Of a stretch of 64,000 bases of DNA, positions 14,711-23,052 are shown piece by piece. The DNA lies in NCBI GenBank assembly GCA_020161135.1, contig JAIUOB010000001.1, positions 248,001 to 312,000 on the forward strand, written 5' to 3'. The stretch comes from Gemmatimonadota bacterium (GTDB lineage Bacteria; Gemmatimonadota; Gemmatimonadetes; Gemmatimonadales; Gemmatimonadaceae). Both the position numbers and the translations under genes were made by a program. Under the pieces are notes generated by a model. The model saw nothing but the letters and a program-made list of their open reading frames with translations. It ran no database searches and had not been told where the DNA came from. Every line of letters starts with the position of its first letter. Positions within the stretch are counted from its first letter, which is position 1.

Positions 14711-17650
14711 GTGACCGACCCTGTCCGCGAACGCCTCGCCCACGCCCTGAGCGGCACGCACACCATCGAGCGGGAGCTGGGCGGCGGCGGCATGGCCCGC
14801 GTGTTCGTCGCCACCGAGCGTGCCCTCGGCCGGTCGGTTGTGGTGAAGACCCTGCCCGACGACGCCTGGACCGTGAGCGCCGCGCAGCGCTTCCAGCGCG
14901 AGATCCTCACCGCCGCGCAGCTGCAGCACGCCAACATCGTGCCGGTGCTGAGCGCCGGCGATGCCGGCGGGGTGCCGTTTTTCACCATGCCATTCGTCGA
15001 CGGCGCGACGCTGCGCGCGCGGCTGGCCGGCGGTGCCCTGCCGCTGGCCGAAGCGACCAGCATCCTGCGTGATGTGGCGCGTGCGCTTGCCGCCGCGCAT
15101 GCCAAGGGCGTCGTGCATCGCGACATCAAGCCCGAGAACATCCTGCTCTCGGCCGGCGCCGCACTCGTGACCGACTTCGGCGTCGCCAAGGCACTCTCGC
15201 TGGCCACCGGCGCGCCCGACGGCACGAGTGCGATGACCGCCGTGGGCATGGCTATTGGCACACCGGCCTACATGGCGCCCGAACAGATCGCGGCCGATCC
15301 GTCACTCGACCATCGCGCCGACCTCTACGCGTGGGGGCTCGTCGCCTACGAGACCCTCTGCGGCCAGCGCCCGTTCGCCGAGCTGACCGGCACCGCGCTG
15401 GTGCAGGCGCAGATGAATACCGTTCCGCCATCGCTGCGCGCGACGGCACCGCAGGTGCCGGCGGCGCTGGTCGATGTCGTCATGCAGTGCCTCGCCAAGG
15501 ATCCCGAACAGCGGCCGGCATCGGCCACGGCGCTGCTGGCCGTGCTCGACCGTCCGTCGGGCGAAGCGAGCATGCGCGCCCCGTCAGCGCCGCGCCGCGG
15601 GCCGCTGGTGGCCGCCGCCGTGCTCGTGGCGGCGGCAATGGTGGCCGCCGCGTGGTGGCTACGGGGGCGCCCTGCGACGACTCCCGATGCCGATGTGGTG
15701 GCGATCGCGCCGTTCCGCGTGTCGGGTGCGTCCGGTGATGTGGCCTACCTGCGCGAGGGCATCGGCGATGTGGTGAGTGCCCAGTTGCGCACACTGCCCG
15801 ACCTCCGCGTGCTGGGCATGAAGGTGATGCTCGACAAGTGGCAACGGGCGGCCGGTTCGGTCGACGCCGACCTCGACGACGATGCCGCACGCACGGTCGC
15901 GCAGCAGGTGGGCGCCGGACAGCTCGTCGTGGGCAGTGTCATCGGCACGCGCGACCGGGTGACCATCGCCGCGCGCCTGCTGCGTGCGGGCGGCGGCGCA
16001 GCGCTGGCCACGGCCTCAGTCGAAGGTCGCGCCGACAGCGTGCTCACGCTGGGCACGCAGCTCGTCACGAAGCTCTTCAGCGCGCGACCTGGCGCCTCGG
16101 GAGCGCGCCTGGCGAATGTGCTCAGCGCACGCCCGGAGGCCCTCATGCCGTTCCTCGCCGCCGAGCGGGCGTTTCGGCGCGGACGCTACGAGGATGCCCA
16201 ACGCGCATTCGTCGACGCGTGGCGCGCCGACACCGGGTTTGCGCTGGCCGCCATGCGCATCAGCACCACCAACGGCTGGAACATCTTCACGCCGGTGCCG
16301 GGCGACTGGCTGGCGCGGGCGTGGGCGCACCGCGACCGATTGAGTGGAGAAGACTCACTCGTCCTCGTTGCGTCGGTGGGACGCACCTATCCGCGTCCCA
16401 TGGACCGCCTCGAGCGCACGCGCATGCTGCGGGAGCTGGCCGAGCAGGCCGGCTCGGCCGAGTTGTGGTATCGGTACGGCGACTGGCTCTTCCATGACGG
16501 CCACACGCTCGAGGAGCCCGATGTGACGCGACGCGCGCTCGAAGCCTTCCGCCGCGCCGAGGCACTCGACTCGTCGTACACGGAGGCGCTCGAGCACCAA
16601 AGCATGCTCTACCTGCAACTGGGCGACTCGATCGCGGCACGGCGGGCGCTCGCGCGACAGGCCGCCGTCGACTCCACCGGTGACTTCTTCCGCATCAACG
16701 CACTCATCGACGCGCTCGCGCTGGGCGGGCCCACCGAGCGGGCGCGGGTGCTGCAGAAGGGGTTGACCGGCAGCACCACGTATCGGGCCATGGCCCCCCT
16801 CATGCTGAGCGTCGGCATGGAACGAGCGCTGCCGCCCGACCTCCAAGCGGCCGATACCCTGCTGGCCCCCGTCCTCCGTGAGCGACCGTCGGAGATCCCG
16901 GTGCAAGTGGCGGCGCGGGATATCGCGTGGAACAGCGGGCGGCGAGCCCGCGCACGGCTCGCACGGGCCGGCGCCGACAATCTCACAGGGCTTGCCGAGG
17001 AAGTGCTCGCGGGGTTGGTGAGCGACGGGGACACGAGTATCGCGGCGGAAAGCGCGGCGAGGCTCATGCGCCTCGTGGGTGAACGCCCCGCGCAGGCCAC
17101 CGATGTCGGCTCCCTGGTGTCGCGCTTTGCGGTGGCGAGCTGGCACCTGCGCAGCGGCGACACCGCCTCGGCCGACCGCATGCGCCGCGAACTCGCCGGC
17201 GTGACCGCGCCGCCGGAGCGCCCGTGGGTGGCGAACAGTGCACGTGTGTTCTCCTCGCTGCTCGACGCGCAGTTTGCCGTGGCGCGCCGCCAGGGCACGG
17301 CCGCGGCCCTGCTGCGTGCGTCCGATTCGCTGCTGCTGCGCGCACCGTCGGCTGACCGGCGCAGCGTGCGCGCCATCGGCAATCATGTGCTGGCGGGCCT
17401 GTACGAGGCGCACGGCGATGCGGCGGCCGCCCTGCGGGTGCTCGGGCGCCGCGACGTGCAGACCGCTTTCTCCCTGTTCGTAGCCGACCGCGCGCGACGC
17501 GTGGCCCGCGTCGCGCGCGACCTCGGCCGCCGTGACGAGGAGATCGAGGCGCTGCGCATGTTCATTTCCCAACGCGCACGGGCCGATGCCGACCTCCAGC
17601 CCGAGGTGGAGCGCGCACGGCAACGCCTCACGGAGTTGACGCGGCGGTAA
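14711..17650 (+). CDS. Membrane Ser/Thr protein kinase with periplasmic TPR region
   Basis: About 979 residues. The GTG at 14711 is preferred because it gives M-T-D-P-V-R-E-R-L-A-H-A-L, the usual opening of this kinase class; the frame is open 43 codons further up. The cytosolic Hanks-type kinase is complete: glycine loop near 24-32 (G-G-G-G-M-A-R-V-F), Lys about 46, H-R-D-I-K-P-E-N about 136-143, D-F-G about 155-157, G-T-P-A-Y-M-A-P-E. One TM (about 300-320) separates it from a periplasmic part. That part begins with an A-P-F-x-x-x-G-x-x-x-x-A-Y-L-R-E-G-I nucleotide-cyclase-associated/FlgO-like segment and then has TPR-type helices. Probably a receptor kinase; target unknown. Confidence 0.88.
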   Translation: MTDPVRERLAHALSGTHTIERELGGGGMARVFVATERALGRSVVVKTLPDDAWTVSAAQRFQREILTAAQLQHANIVPVLSAGDAGGVPFFTMPFVDGATLRARLAGGALPLAEATSILRDVARALAAAHAKGVVHRDIKPENILLSAGAALVTDFGVAKALSLATGAPDGTSAMTAVGMAIGTPAYMAPEQIAADPSLDHRADLYAWGLVAYETLCGQRPFAELTGTALVQAQMNTVPPSLRATAPQVPAALVDVVMQCLAKDPEQRPASATALLAVLDRPSGEASMRAPSAPRRGPLVAAAVLVAAAMVAAAWWLRGRPATTPDADVVAIAPFRVSGASGDVAYLREGIGDVVSAQLRTLPDLRVLGMKVMLDKWQRAAGSVDADLDDDAARTVAQQVGAGQLVVGSVIGTRDRVTIAARLLRAGGGAALATASVEGRADSVLTLGTQLVTKLFSARPGASGARLANVLSARPEALMPFLAAERAFRRGRYEDAQRAFVDAWRADTGFALAAMRISTTNGWNIFTPVPGDWLARAWAHRDRLSGEDSLVLVASVGRTYPRPMDRLERTRMLRELAEQAGSAELWYRYGDWLFHDGHTLEEPDVTRRALEAFRRAEALDSSYTEALEHQSMLYLQLGDSIAARRALARQAAVDSTGDFFRINALIDALALGGPTERARVLQKGLTGSTTYRAMAPLMLSVGMERALPPDLQAADTLLAPVLRERPSEIPVQVAARDIAWNSGRRARARLARAGADNLTGLAEEVLAGLVSDGDTSIAAESAARLMRLVGERPAQATDVGSLVSRFAVASWHLRSGDTASADRMRRELAGVTAPPERPWVANSARVFSSLLDAQFAVARRQGTAAALLRASDSLLLRAPSADRRSVRAIGNHVLAGLYEAHGDAAAALRVLGRRDVQTAFSLFVADRARRVARVARDLGRRDEEIEALRMFISQRARADADLQPEVERARQRLTELTRR

Positions 17651-17752
17651 AGGCGGTGGGAAGTCGGGCACCTTCAGCGCGCGGGGCGCTTCCCCAGGAG
17701 GAGGCACCCCGTGCGGCCAGCGGGCGAATCCGTCGGCGGCACAGGCCCCCGC

Positions 17753-17783
17753 CGCTCCCGGCCGCGTCGAGCGGCCGGGAGCG
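17753..17783. terminator. Convergent hairpin terminator
   Basis: CGCTCCCGGCCGC (17753-17765) pairs perfectly with GCGGCCGGGAGCG (17771-17783) over a 5-nt loop, between the kinase and the convergent PEP-CTERM gene. Confidence 0.65.
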
Positions 17784-17797
17784 ACGCCCTGCGTTCG

Positions 17798-18460
17798 TCA
17801 GGCTGCGCGACGCCGTCGCGCGAGCAGCACACCGGCCACCGCGGGCACCAGCAACGCCAGCGTCGCCGGCTCCGGCACCGTGGCCTGCGATGACGCGACC
17901 GTAGTGGAGATGTCATCCACGCCCACGTTCCAGTCGGTGCCGAATTGCAGGTACAGGCCCTGCGCACTGGTCACGTTGAAGGTGATCTGCTGCGTGGAGG
18001 TCACGATTCCCGTCTGCGCGAAGAGCGGATTCCAGCTCAGGTCGTACACGCGCACATCGAAGGCGCGTGCCGGGCCGATGCCATTGGCCGGGGCGAAATA
18101 GCTGCCGATGTTCATGGCGTTGAGCGTCACCGACTGCCCTACCACGGGCACGAATTGAAACTCCCCGACGCCGCCGCTGAAGCACGGGAAGGCCACGTCG
18201 ACGAGGCTGCTGTAGTTGGCCTGCCAGTAGCTCACCTGGTTGCACGTATTGGACTGGCTGTTGCCCCAGCCGAGCCGGGTGCGGTTTGTGACCGCCAGGT
18301 TGGCATGGCTGCCGTAGGTGTACGGAATCGGGTCGTAGCTGTTGGGTCCGAGCCCGGAGAAATCCATGGTGGTGGTCTGGGCGGACGCGGCCGCCACGGG
18401 CAGGACGCTCATGGCCGTGGCGAGCGTGGACGCAGTCAGGAGGCGGTGGAGCAGGCGCAT
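17798..18460 (-). CDS. PEP-CTERM sorting domain protein, copy B of a paralogous pair
   Basis: 220 residues, same length and layout as the gene at 10226-10888: signal peptide ending AAASAQ, T-T-T-M-D-F-S-G-L-G-P, F-P-C-F-S-G-G-V-G-E-F-Q-F-V-P-V-V-G, D-V-R-V-Y-D-L-S-W-N-P-L-F-A-Q-T-G, L-Y-L-Q-F-G-T-D-W-N-V-G-V-D, then V-P-E-P-A-T, helix and R-R-R-R. The conserved blocks suggest duplication followed by drift. A weak sigma-54-like match (CGGTAC-N5-TTGC on the minus strand at 18638-18652) lies 178 nt upstream, farther than for the better candidates. Nothing else is seen in the 199-nt gap before the next gene. Confidence 0.85.
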   Translation of the reverse strand: MRLLHRLLTASTLATAMSVLPVAAASAQTTTMDFSGLGPNSYDPIPYTYGSHANLAVTNRTRLGWGNSQSNTCNQVSYWQANYSSLVDVAFPCFSGGVGEFQFVPVVGQSVTLNAMNIGSYFAPANGIGPARAFDVRVYDLSWNPLFAQTGIVTSTQQITFNVTSAQGLYLQFGTDWNVGVDDISTTVASSQATVPEPATLALLVPAVAGVLLARRRRAA

Positions 18461-18659
18461 GGGGACGTCGGGACAGAGGTGACGATGGGGACCCGCCGGC
18501 GCGGCGGCTCGGCGGTTCCGTTGCTCCCTCAACACGCGTCGTGGACCCGCGAACTCCCTCATCGCGAGCCGATGGCGGCTGCAGGGCCTCCGACGGCCCA
18601 ATCACGGGGCGCGCCACCACCGACGTGACCCTCGCCAGCAATGTTGGTACCGCGAGCGG

Positions 18660-21593
18660 CTAGGGACGCAGGACAGCGCCTGCCCGCACGGTGTTCGGCC
18701 TCAGGGCGTCGCCACCGGCGTGCGCACTCGGCGTGCGAACTCGGCGCGCCGCGACGCGCGCGGCGAGCATCTCCTCCATGCCGAAGCGAGCGCCTGCGCC
18801 AAGCGCCGCATCGAGTGCGGCGGCCTGCGCGTCGTCGCCGGCGGCACGCGTGGTCCAGGCGAGCGTCTCACGCGCCACCACCCCAGAATCGAGGGCGACA
18901 CCGCGCAGCGCCATCGTGCGCGCCCGCGCACCACTCCCCGACGCCGCCGCCAGCTCGGCGGCCAGCAACAAGGCCGCCGCCTCGTGCCGTACACTGCCGC
19001 GCACGGCGCGCGCGCGCAGGCGCGCCTCCAGCGCGCGCGCCGCGGTCGACGCGCCCGCGCGCGCCATGGCCTTCCCCGCCCAGTACAGGAACACCGGCTC
19101 CTCCACGCCACCCACCGCCAGCGCGCGCACCGTGTCGAGTTGCGCGCGCACGCGCGCGGTGGTGGGGCTCCCCTCCGCGTTGCTGCTGACCCCTGCCTCG
19201 TCCAGCGCGGCGACAAGGAAGAGTCGCGCGCGCGCCTCGGACAGCGCCTCGCGCAGCGTGTGGTGCAGCCGCACGGCCGAGTCGAGCATGGTGACCGCCG
19301 TGCGCGCGTCGCCGCGCCAGAGCGCGAGCAGCCCCAGCGAGCGATAGCCGCGGGCGCGGCGATCGGGCGACGCCGCGAGCATCGCGCGGAACACTGCCGC
19401 CGCGGAGTCGGGAAACCCCGCGCGAAGCAGCACCGCGCCGTACTGCTGGTTCTGCACCACGTCGGTGCGCAGCGCCGTGTCGAGGGCGATCGCGCGCGCG
19501 TACGCCTGGCGCGCGAGCGCGAGGTCGGCCGGCGCGGAAAGGCCCATGCACGCGACCGCCAGGTTGAGCCACTCCACCGCATCGAGCGAGTCGACCGCCA
19601 CGATGTCGCGATAGCGGTCGCGCGCCTCCGCGTGGCGGCCCGCACGCAGCAGGTCGTAGGCGAGCATCGACCGCATCGCGCGGTCGGTGGGGTGTGCCGC
19701 GAGCCACCGCTCCTGCAGCGCGATGGCGCTGTCGCCACGGTACTGATGGCGTGCCACGAGGGCGGCGAGCCGCACCTGCTCGCGCTCCGTGAGGCGCGTG
19801 CGACGCGCGAGCGCCGCCACGAGCGCCGAATCGCCCATGAGCGGGCGGTTGATGAGATGCTGCGTCTCGCCGAACGCGGCGTACGCCATCGCAAAGCCCG
19901 TGTCGAGCGTGATGGCACGCCGAAACGCCATGCCGGCGCTGTCGAACCGACTGCGGTCCTGCAGCCGTGCGCCTTCGGCGAAGGCGCGCAGCGCCGACAA
20001 CGACGCCGTCGTGACCTGTGGCAGCGGTGTGCCCGCGCGTGCCGCCGAACCGCCCACGCGGCGGCGCAGCAGGTCGGCGAGGTGATCGAGTGCGGCGACG
20101 ATGGCCTCGGGGGCCACGGCATCGGCGCGTTCGACGGCGAGCGTGCGCCCGGTGGTCGCGTCGAGGACGCGCGCCGACACCAGCAGGGCGCTCCCCAATC
20201 GGGCGACGTCCGGAGCGATGACGCGATCGGCGCCCAGACGTACGGCGGCGTCGGTGGCGGTGGCTACGTCGAGTCCGTCATCGGTGGTGCGACGCATGAG
20301 CGTGAGCGTCTCGCGCATCCGTTCGCGCTCGACGAGCTCCACGCCACTCCCCTGCGCGAGCGCGACACTCAATGCGAGTGCGACCGAGCGGGCCAGCACG
20401 GGGTCGTTCCCGGCGTCCTGCGCGTCGGCAATGACAACGCGCGGCGTCGCGCGCGGTGCGGTGTCGCGCCAGCGGAGGACGGCGGCGGCCACGCCCAGCA
20501 GCGCAACCGCGACGACGCCGGCCATGAGCGGGCGGGTGCGACGAGGGCGCCGCGTCGGTGGAGAAATCTGTGGAGGACTCCGTGGCGGTCCCGGTTCCGG
20601 CCGAGAGTCCGACACGGTCGCAGGCGGCCCGAACTCCATGGCGTTCGCGGCGACGGCGGCGGCGACGGAATCGGCGACGCGGTCAGGTACCGCCGCATCG
20701 AGGCTCACTGCCGAGCTCGCCAAAAGGCGTGCCTCGAGCGAGCGCGTGAGCGTCTGCACGGCGGGCCCTGGCGACACCTCGAACTCGCGGGCCAGCCGCG
20801 TCTCGAGCCGGGTGGCTTCGGCGAGGGCGCTGCGCAGAGCGTCACGGGTACCCGGGGCCGCGATGGCACGCAGGAGGGCCGCAGCGGCTTCGTCGCTTTC
20901 CACATCTTCATCGAGCCACTTGCGCGCCACTATAGCGGCTCCCTCGTGATCCCCGGCCAGTTCCAAGGCCGCGCAATGCGCCTTGCAGGAGCGCACGAAG
21001 AGCTGCCCAAGCCGGTCGCGCTCGCGCGCCGCCCAGTCGTCGTACTCCGCTGCCCGATCGAGGAAGACCCCCGCCAGGAAAGGGCCGGTGTACAGCGCAA
21101 CCGCTCGGGCATGGTCGCCGGCGACCGCAGCCTCTTCGAAGGCGCGCACGTCGAGCGCGAGCGGCGCGTCCGCGGAGAGCGCCACCTCCTGCACGCGCGT
21201 GGCGACAGACTCCCGTCCGAGCGCCCGACGAATGTGCGACAGCGCCTCCGTCAGGCTGTGTCGCGCCTTCTCCGGCGACTCCTCGGCCCAGAGCAGCGTG
21301 GCCAGCAGTTCCCGAGACACCGGGCGGGACTGGCGGGCGAGGTACAGCAGCAACGCCAGCTTGCGCCGCCGGATGGCAAGGTCATGCAGCGCGCGCGTGG
21401 CCGCCGAGTCGGACGCGTCCGCGGTTGAGGCCGGTACGAGCTCGAGTCCGCCAAGCGCACGCATCGAAGCCAGCGGCGTCGAGGCGCCGGGAAGCGGCGT
21501 AGGCGAGGCAGGCGGCGCGGCGATCATCGGCGCGGGTTGGAGCACATCACCCCCGATCAATGCAGCGCGTTGTCCGCGCGTCAACCCTTTCAC
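18660..21593 (-). CDS. Membrane-anchored BTAD (SARP-type) transcriptional regulator with TPR sensor
   Basis: Up to 977 residues from a GTG at 21593; an internal ATG at 21464 gives M-R-A-L-G-G-L-E-L-V, the usual opening of these regulators, and is an equally good start. Order: winged-helix OmpR/SARP DNA-binding region (R-R-R-K-L-A-L-L-L-Y-L-A-R, L-L-W-A-E-E-S-P-E-K-A-R-H-S-L-T-E-A-L-S-H-I-R-R-A-L-G), BTAD helical domain (G-P-F-L-A-G-V-F-L; Y-D-D-W-A-A-R-E-R-D-R-L), Pro-rich linker, one TM (L-M-A-G-V-V-A-V-A-L-L-G-V-A-A), and a presumably periplasmic half with a FlgO-like segment and TPR repeats. This is a one-component regulator that could sense outside the membrane. Divergent from a PEP-CTERM gene with SARP-like repeats between. 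Confidence 0.85.
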   Translation of the reverse strand: MKGLTRGQRAALIGGDVLQPAPMIAAPPASPTPLPGASTPLASMRALGGLELVPASTADASDSAATRALHDLAIRRRKLALLLYLARQSRPVSRELLATLLWAEESPEKARHSLTEALSHIRRALGRESVATRVQEVALSADAPLALDVRAFEEAAVAGDHARAVALYTGPFLAGVFLDRAAEYDDWAARERDRLGQLFVRSCKAHCAALELAGDHEGAAIVARKWLDEDVESDEAAAALLRAIAAPGTRDALRSALAEATRLETRLAREFEVSPGPAVQTLTRSLEARLLASSAVSLDAAVPDRVADSVAAAVAANAMEFGPPATVSDSRPEPGPPRSPPQISPPTRRPRRTRPLMAGVVAVALLGVAAAVLRWRDTAPRATPRVVIADAQDAGNDPVLARSVALALSVALAQGSGVELVERERMRETLTLMRRTTDDGLDVATATDAAVRLGADRVIAPDVARLGSALLVSARVLDATTGRTLAVERADAVAPEAIVAALDHLADLLRRRVGGSAARAGTPLPQVTTASLSALRAFAEGARLQDRSRFDSAGMAFRRAITLDTGFAMAYAAFGETQHLINRPLMGDSALVAALARRTRLTEREQVRLAALVARHQYRGDSAIALQERWLAAHPTDRAMRSMLAYDLLRAGRHAEARDRYRDIVAVDSLDAVEWLNLAVACMGLSAPADLALARQAYARAIALDTALRTDVVQNQQYGAVLLRAGFPDSAAAVFRAMLAASPDRRARGYRSLGLLALWRGDARTAVTMLDSAVRLHHTLREALSEARARLFLVAALDEAGVSSNAEGSPTTARVRAQLDTVRALAVGGVEEPVFLYWAGKAMARAGASTAARALEARLRARAVRGSVRHEAAALLLAAELAAASGSGARARTMALRGVALDSGVVARETLAWTTRAAGDDAQAAALDAALGAGARFGMEEMLAARVAARRVRTPSAHAGGDALRPNTVRAGAVLRP

Positions 21594-21603
21594 GAGCGAT
21601 TCA

Positions 21604-21638
21604 CATCCTCAACGGCCTGCGCGCCGCCGTTGAGGATG
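21604..21638. repeat. Perfect 13-bp inverted repeat in the BTAD/PEP-CTERM intergenic region
   Basis: CATCCTCAACGGC (21604-21616) and its exact complement (21626-21638), separated by 9 nt. It sits 11 nt upstream of the regulator's GTG. The right arm contains the first of three GTTGAG units. Confidence 0.7.
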
Positions 21639-21657
21639 CGGTTGAGTCCCGGTTGAG
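21628..21657 (+). promoter_or_regulatory. SARP-like direct repeats upstream of the PEP-CTERM gene
   Basis: GGTTGAG-TCCC-GGTTGAG (21640-21657) is a pair of identical heptamers with a 4-nt spacer, an 11-nt period. A third unit, CGTTGAG, lies at 21628-21634, one base out of phase. A TAACGT that could serve as -10 starts 9 nt after the last heptamer. SARPs of Streptomyces bind heptamer direct repeats with the same period close to the -10. Confidence 0.45.
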
Positions 21658-21718
21658 TGCCCGGCGTAACGTGGCGGCGTTCTCGCGGTCGTTCTTCGCC
21701 TTCTCGAGGGTCCTCGCC

Positions 21719-22414
21719 ATGTCATTCGTCACGCTGTCCGCCACCCGGCGCCGCGTCGCCTCCTCCACCCTTGCCCTCGCGACCAGTCTCGCGCTGGCCG
21801 CGTCGCCAGCGGCCGCGCAGTCGCACTACACCTTCCTGTCGCAGTATCTGGGCGGCGGCACCTTCGTCGAACTGGCTGGCAGTGCGCCATTCCAGGGGAC
21901 GACGCTGCAGGCCGGCGACTCGTACTTCTGGCGCGTCACCACCAATGGGGGCGCCTGGCAGGTCGCCACCCCGGGCTTCAGCTACTTCCCGTTCCTCGCC
22001 CTCGATGCGCAGGAAGGCGCGGTGCGTACGGCGAACCTGAGCCTCCGGCTGTTCAACGGTGCTGCGCAGGTGTTCACGCAGTCGTGGACCAACGACGTGC
22101 AGTCGTACGCGCACGCCGGCACCAACACGGTGAGCCTGGCGCAGGGGCTCACCTTCGACCGGGCCGAGCTCGACTACACGCTGCTGTCGGCCATCGACAA
22201 TTTCACCGACCCCAACAACCCGGTGGATGTGGGCACGACGGCGACTGGCGCCACCCCGTGGGGCGGTGCCTGGGACGTGAGCCCCTACTCACCCGGCATC
22301 GTGTACGGGCGGTCGCAGGTGGTGCCGGAACCAGCGAGCATCGCACTCATGGGCGTCGGTCTGCTCGCGGTGGGCGTGGTGGCGCGTCGGCGGCGCGGAG
22401 TGCCAGTACGCTGA
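21719..22414 (+). CDS. PEP-CTERM sorting domain protein
   Basis: 231 residues: signal peptide (ending ASPAAAQ), a beta-rich body with many aromatic and polar residues (S-Y-F-W-R-V-T-T-N-G-G-A-W-Q-V-A-T-P-G-F-S), and a C-terminus V-P-E-P-A-S, hydrophobic helix, R-R-R-R. No recognised enzymatic motif. The ATG at 21719 starts the signal peptide. It is the only gene in the window with both a divergent BTAD regulator and heptamer repeats upstream, so direct control by that regulator is a reasonable hypothesis. It ends in a strong terminator. Confidence 0.85.
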   Translation: MSFVTLSATRRRVASSTLALATSLALAASPAAAQSHYTFLSQYLGGGTFVELAGSAPFQGTTLQAGDSYFWRVTTNGGAWQVATPGFSYFPFLALDAQEGAVRTANLSLRLFNGAAQVFTQSWTNDVQSYAHAGTNTVSLAQGLTFDRAELDYTLLSAIDNFTDPNNPVDVGTTATGATPWGGAWDVSPYSPGIVYGRSQVVPEPASIALMGVGLLAVGVVARRRRGVPVR

Positions 22415-22434
22415 GCGTTCCCGCGCACAGCCCA

Positions 22435-22469
22435 ACACGCCCCCGGCGCCATCGCGTCCGGGGGCGTGT
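22435..22469 (+). terminator. Rho-independent terminator
   Basis: ACACGCCCCCGG (22435-22446) pairs perfectly with CCGGGGGCGTGT (22458-22469) and is followed by CGTTT. Confidence 0.75.
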
Positions 22470-22578
22470 CGTTTCCGAGGTCCTGCGGCCGGCGTGACGG
22501 GCAACCCTCCGCGCCCCGCCGGTGCCAGACCGAGACGACCACCCGTACTCAGTCCCTCGGCACCTCAGGCTCTCTCCC

Positions 22579-23052
22579 ATGATCCGTCGTCACCTTGCCA
22601 TCGCCGCGGTTGCGCTCGTCGCCGCCACCCCGCTCGCCACGTTCGCGCAGGGCGCGGGCACCATCGTGGGCACCTGGAACATCGAGTGGGAGATGGGCCG
22701 CATGATCAACGACGGCGAGCAGACCGCCATCATGGCCATCGGCACGATGAAGGTCGAAGTGAGCGGGGATTCCCTGCTGGCCACGGTGACCACCGCGAAG
22801 CGCAGCGATGGTCAGCCGATCACCCGTCCGCCCTTCACCATCGGCGGACGCCGCACCGACAAGGGCGCGTCGTTCACGCAGGTCTCCACGGCCACGCTCA
22901 ACACCAACGGCGAGGAGCGCACGCAGCGGTCCATCGGCACGTGGATGCTCGAGGTGCACGGCGACCAGCTCACCGGCCAGGTGAAGCGCGAGATCGAAGG
23001 GCTCTCCATCGACATTCCGCCCGCCGCCGTGAAGGGCACGCGGGCGCCCTAG
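22579..23052 (+). CDS. Secreted hypothetical protein
   Basis: 157 residues with a clear signal peptide (cleaved near ATFAQ). The mature part begins G-T-I-V-G-T-W-N-I-E-W-E and has alternating strands (V-E-V-S-G-D-S-L-L-A-T-V-T; G-T-W-M-L-E-V-H-G-D-Q-L-T-G-Q-V). This is the pattern of small lipocalin-like or META-like beta barrels that bind a ligand or report turnover, but no family is certain. The final 4 nt overlap the convergent DUF5916 gene. Confidence 0.65.
   Translation: MIRRHLAIAAVALVAATPLATFAQGAGTIVGTWNIEWEMGRMINDGEQTAIMAIGTMKVEVSGDSLLATVTTAKRSDGQPITRPPFTIGGRRTDKGASFTQVSTATLNTNGEERTQRSIGTWMLEVHGDQLTGQVKREIEGLSIDIPPAAVKGTRAP

Noticed and set aside
21672..21686. Sigma-54-like element TGGCGG-N5-TCGC before the 21719 PEP-CTERM gene
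   Set aside because: Weak -12 (TCGC); the SARP-like repeats with a -10 fit the position better.
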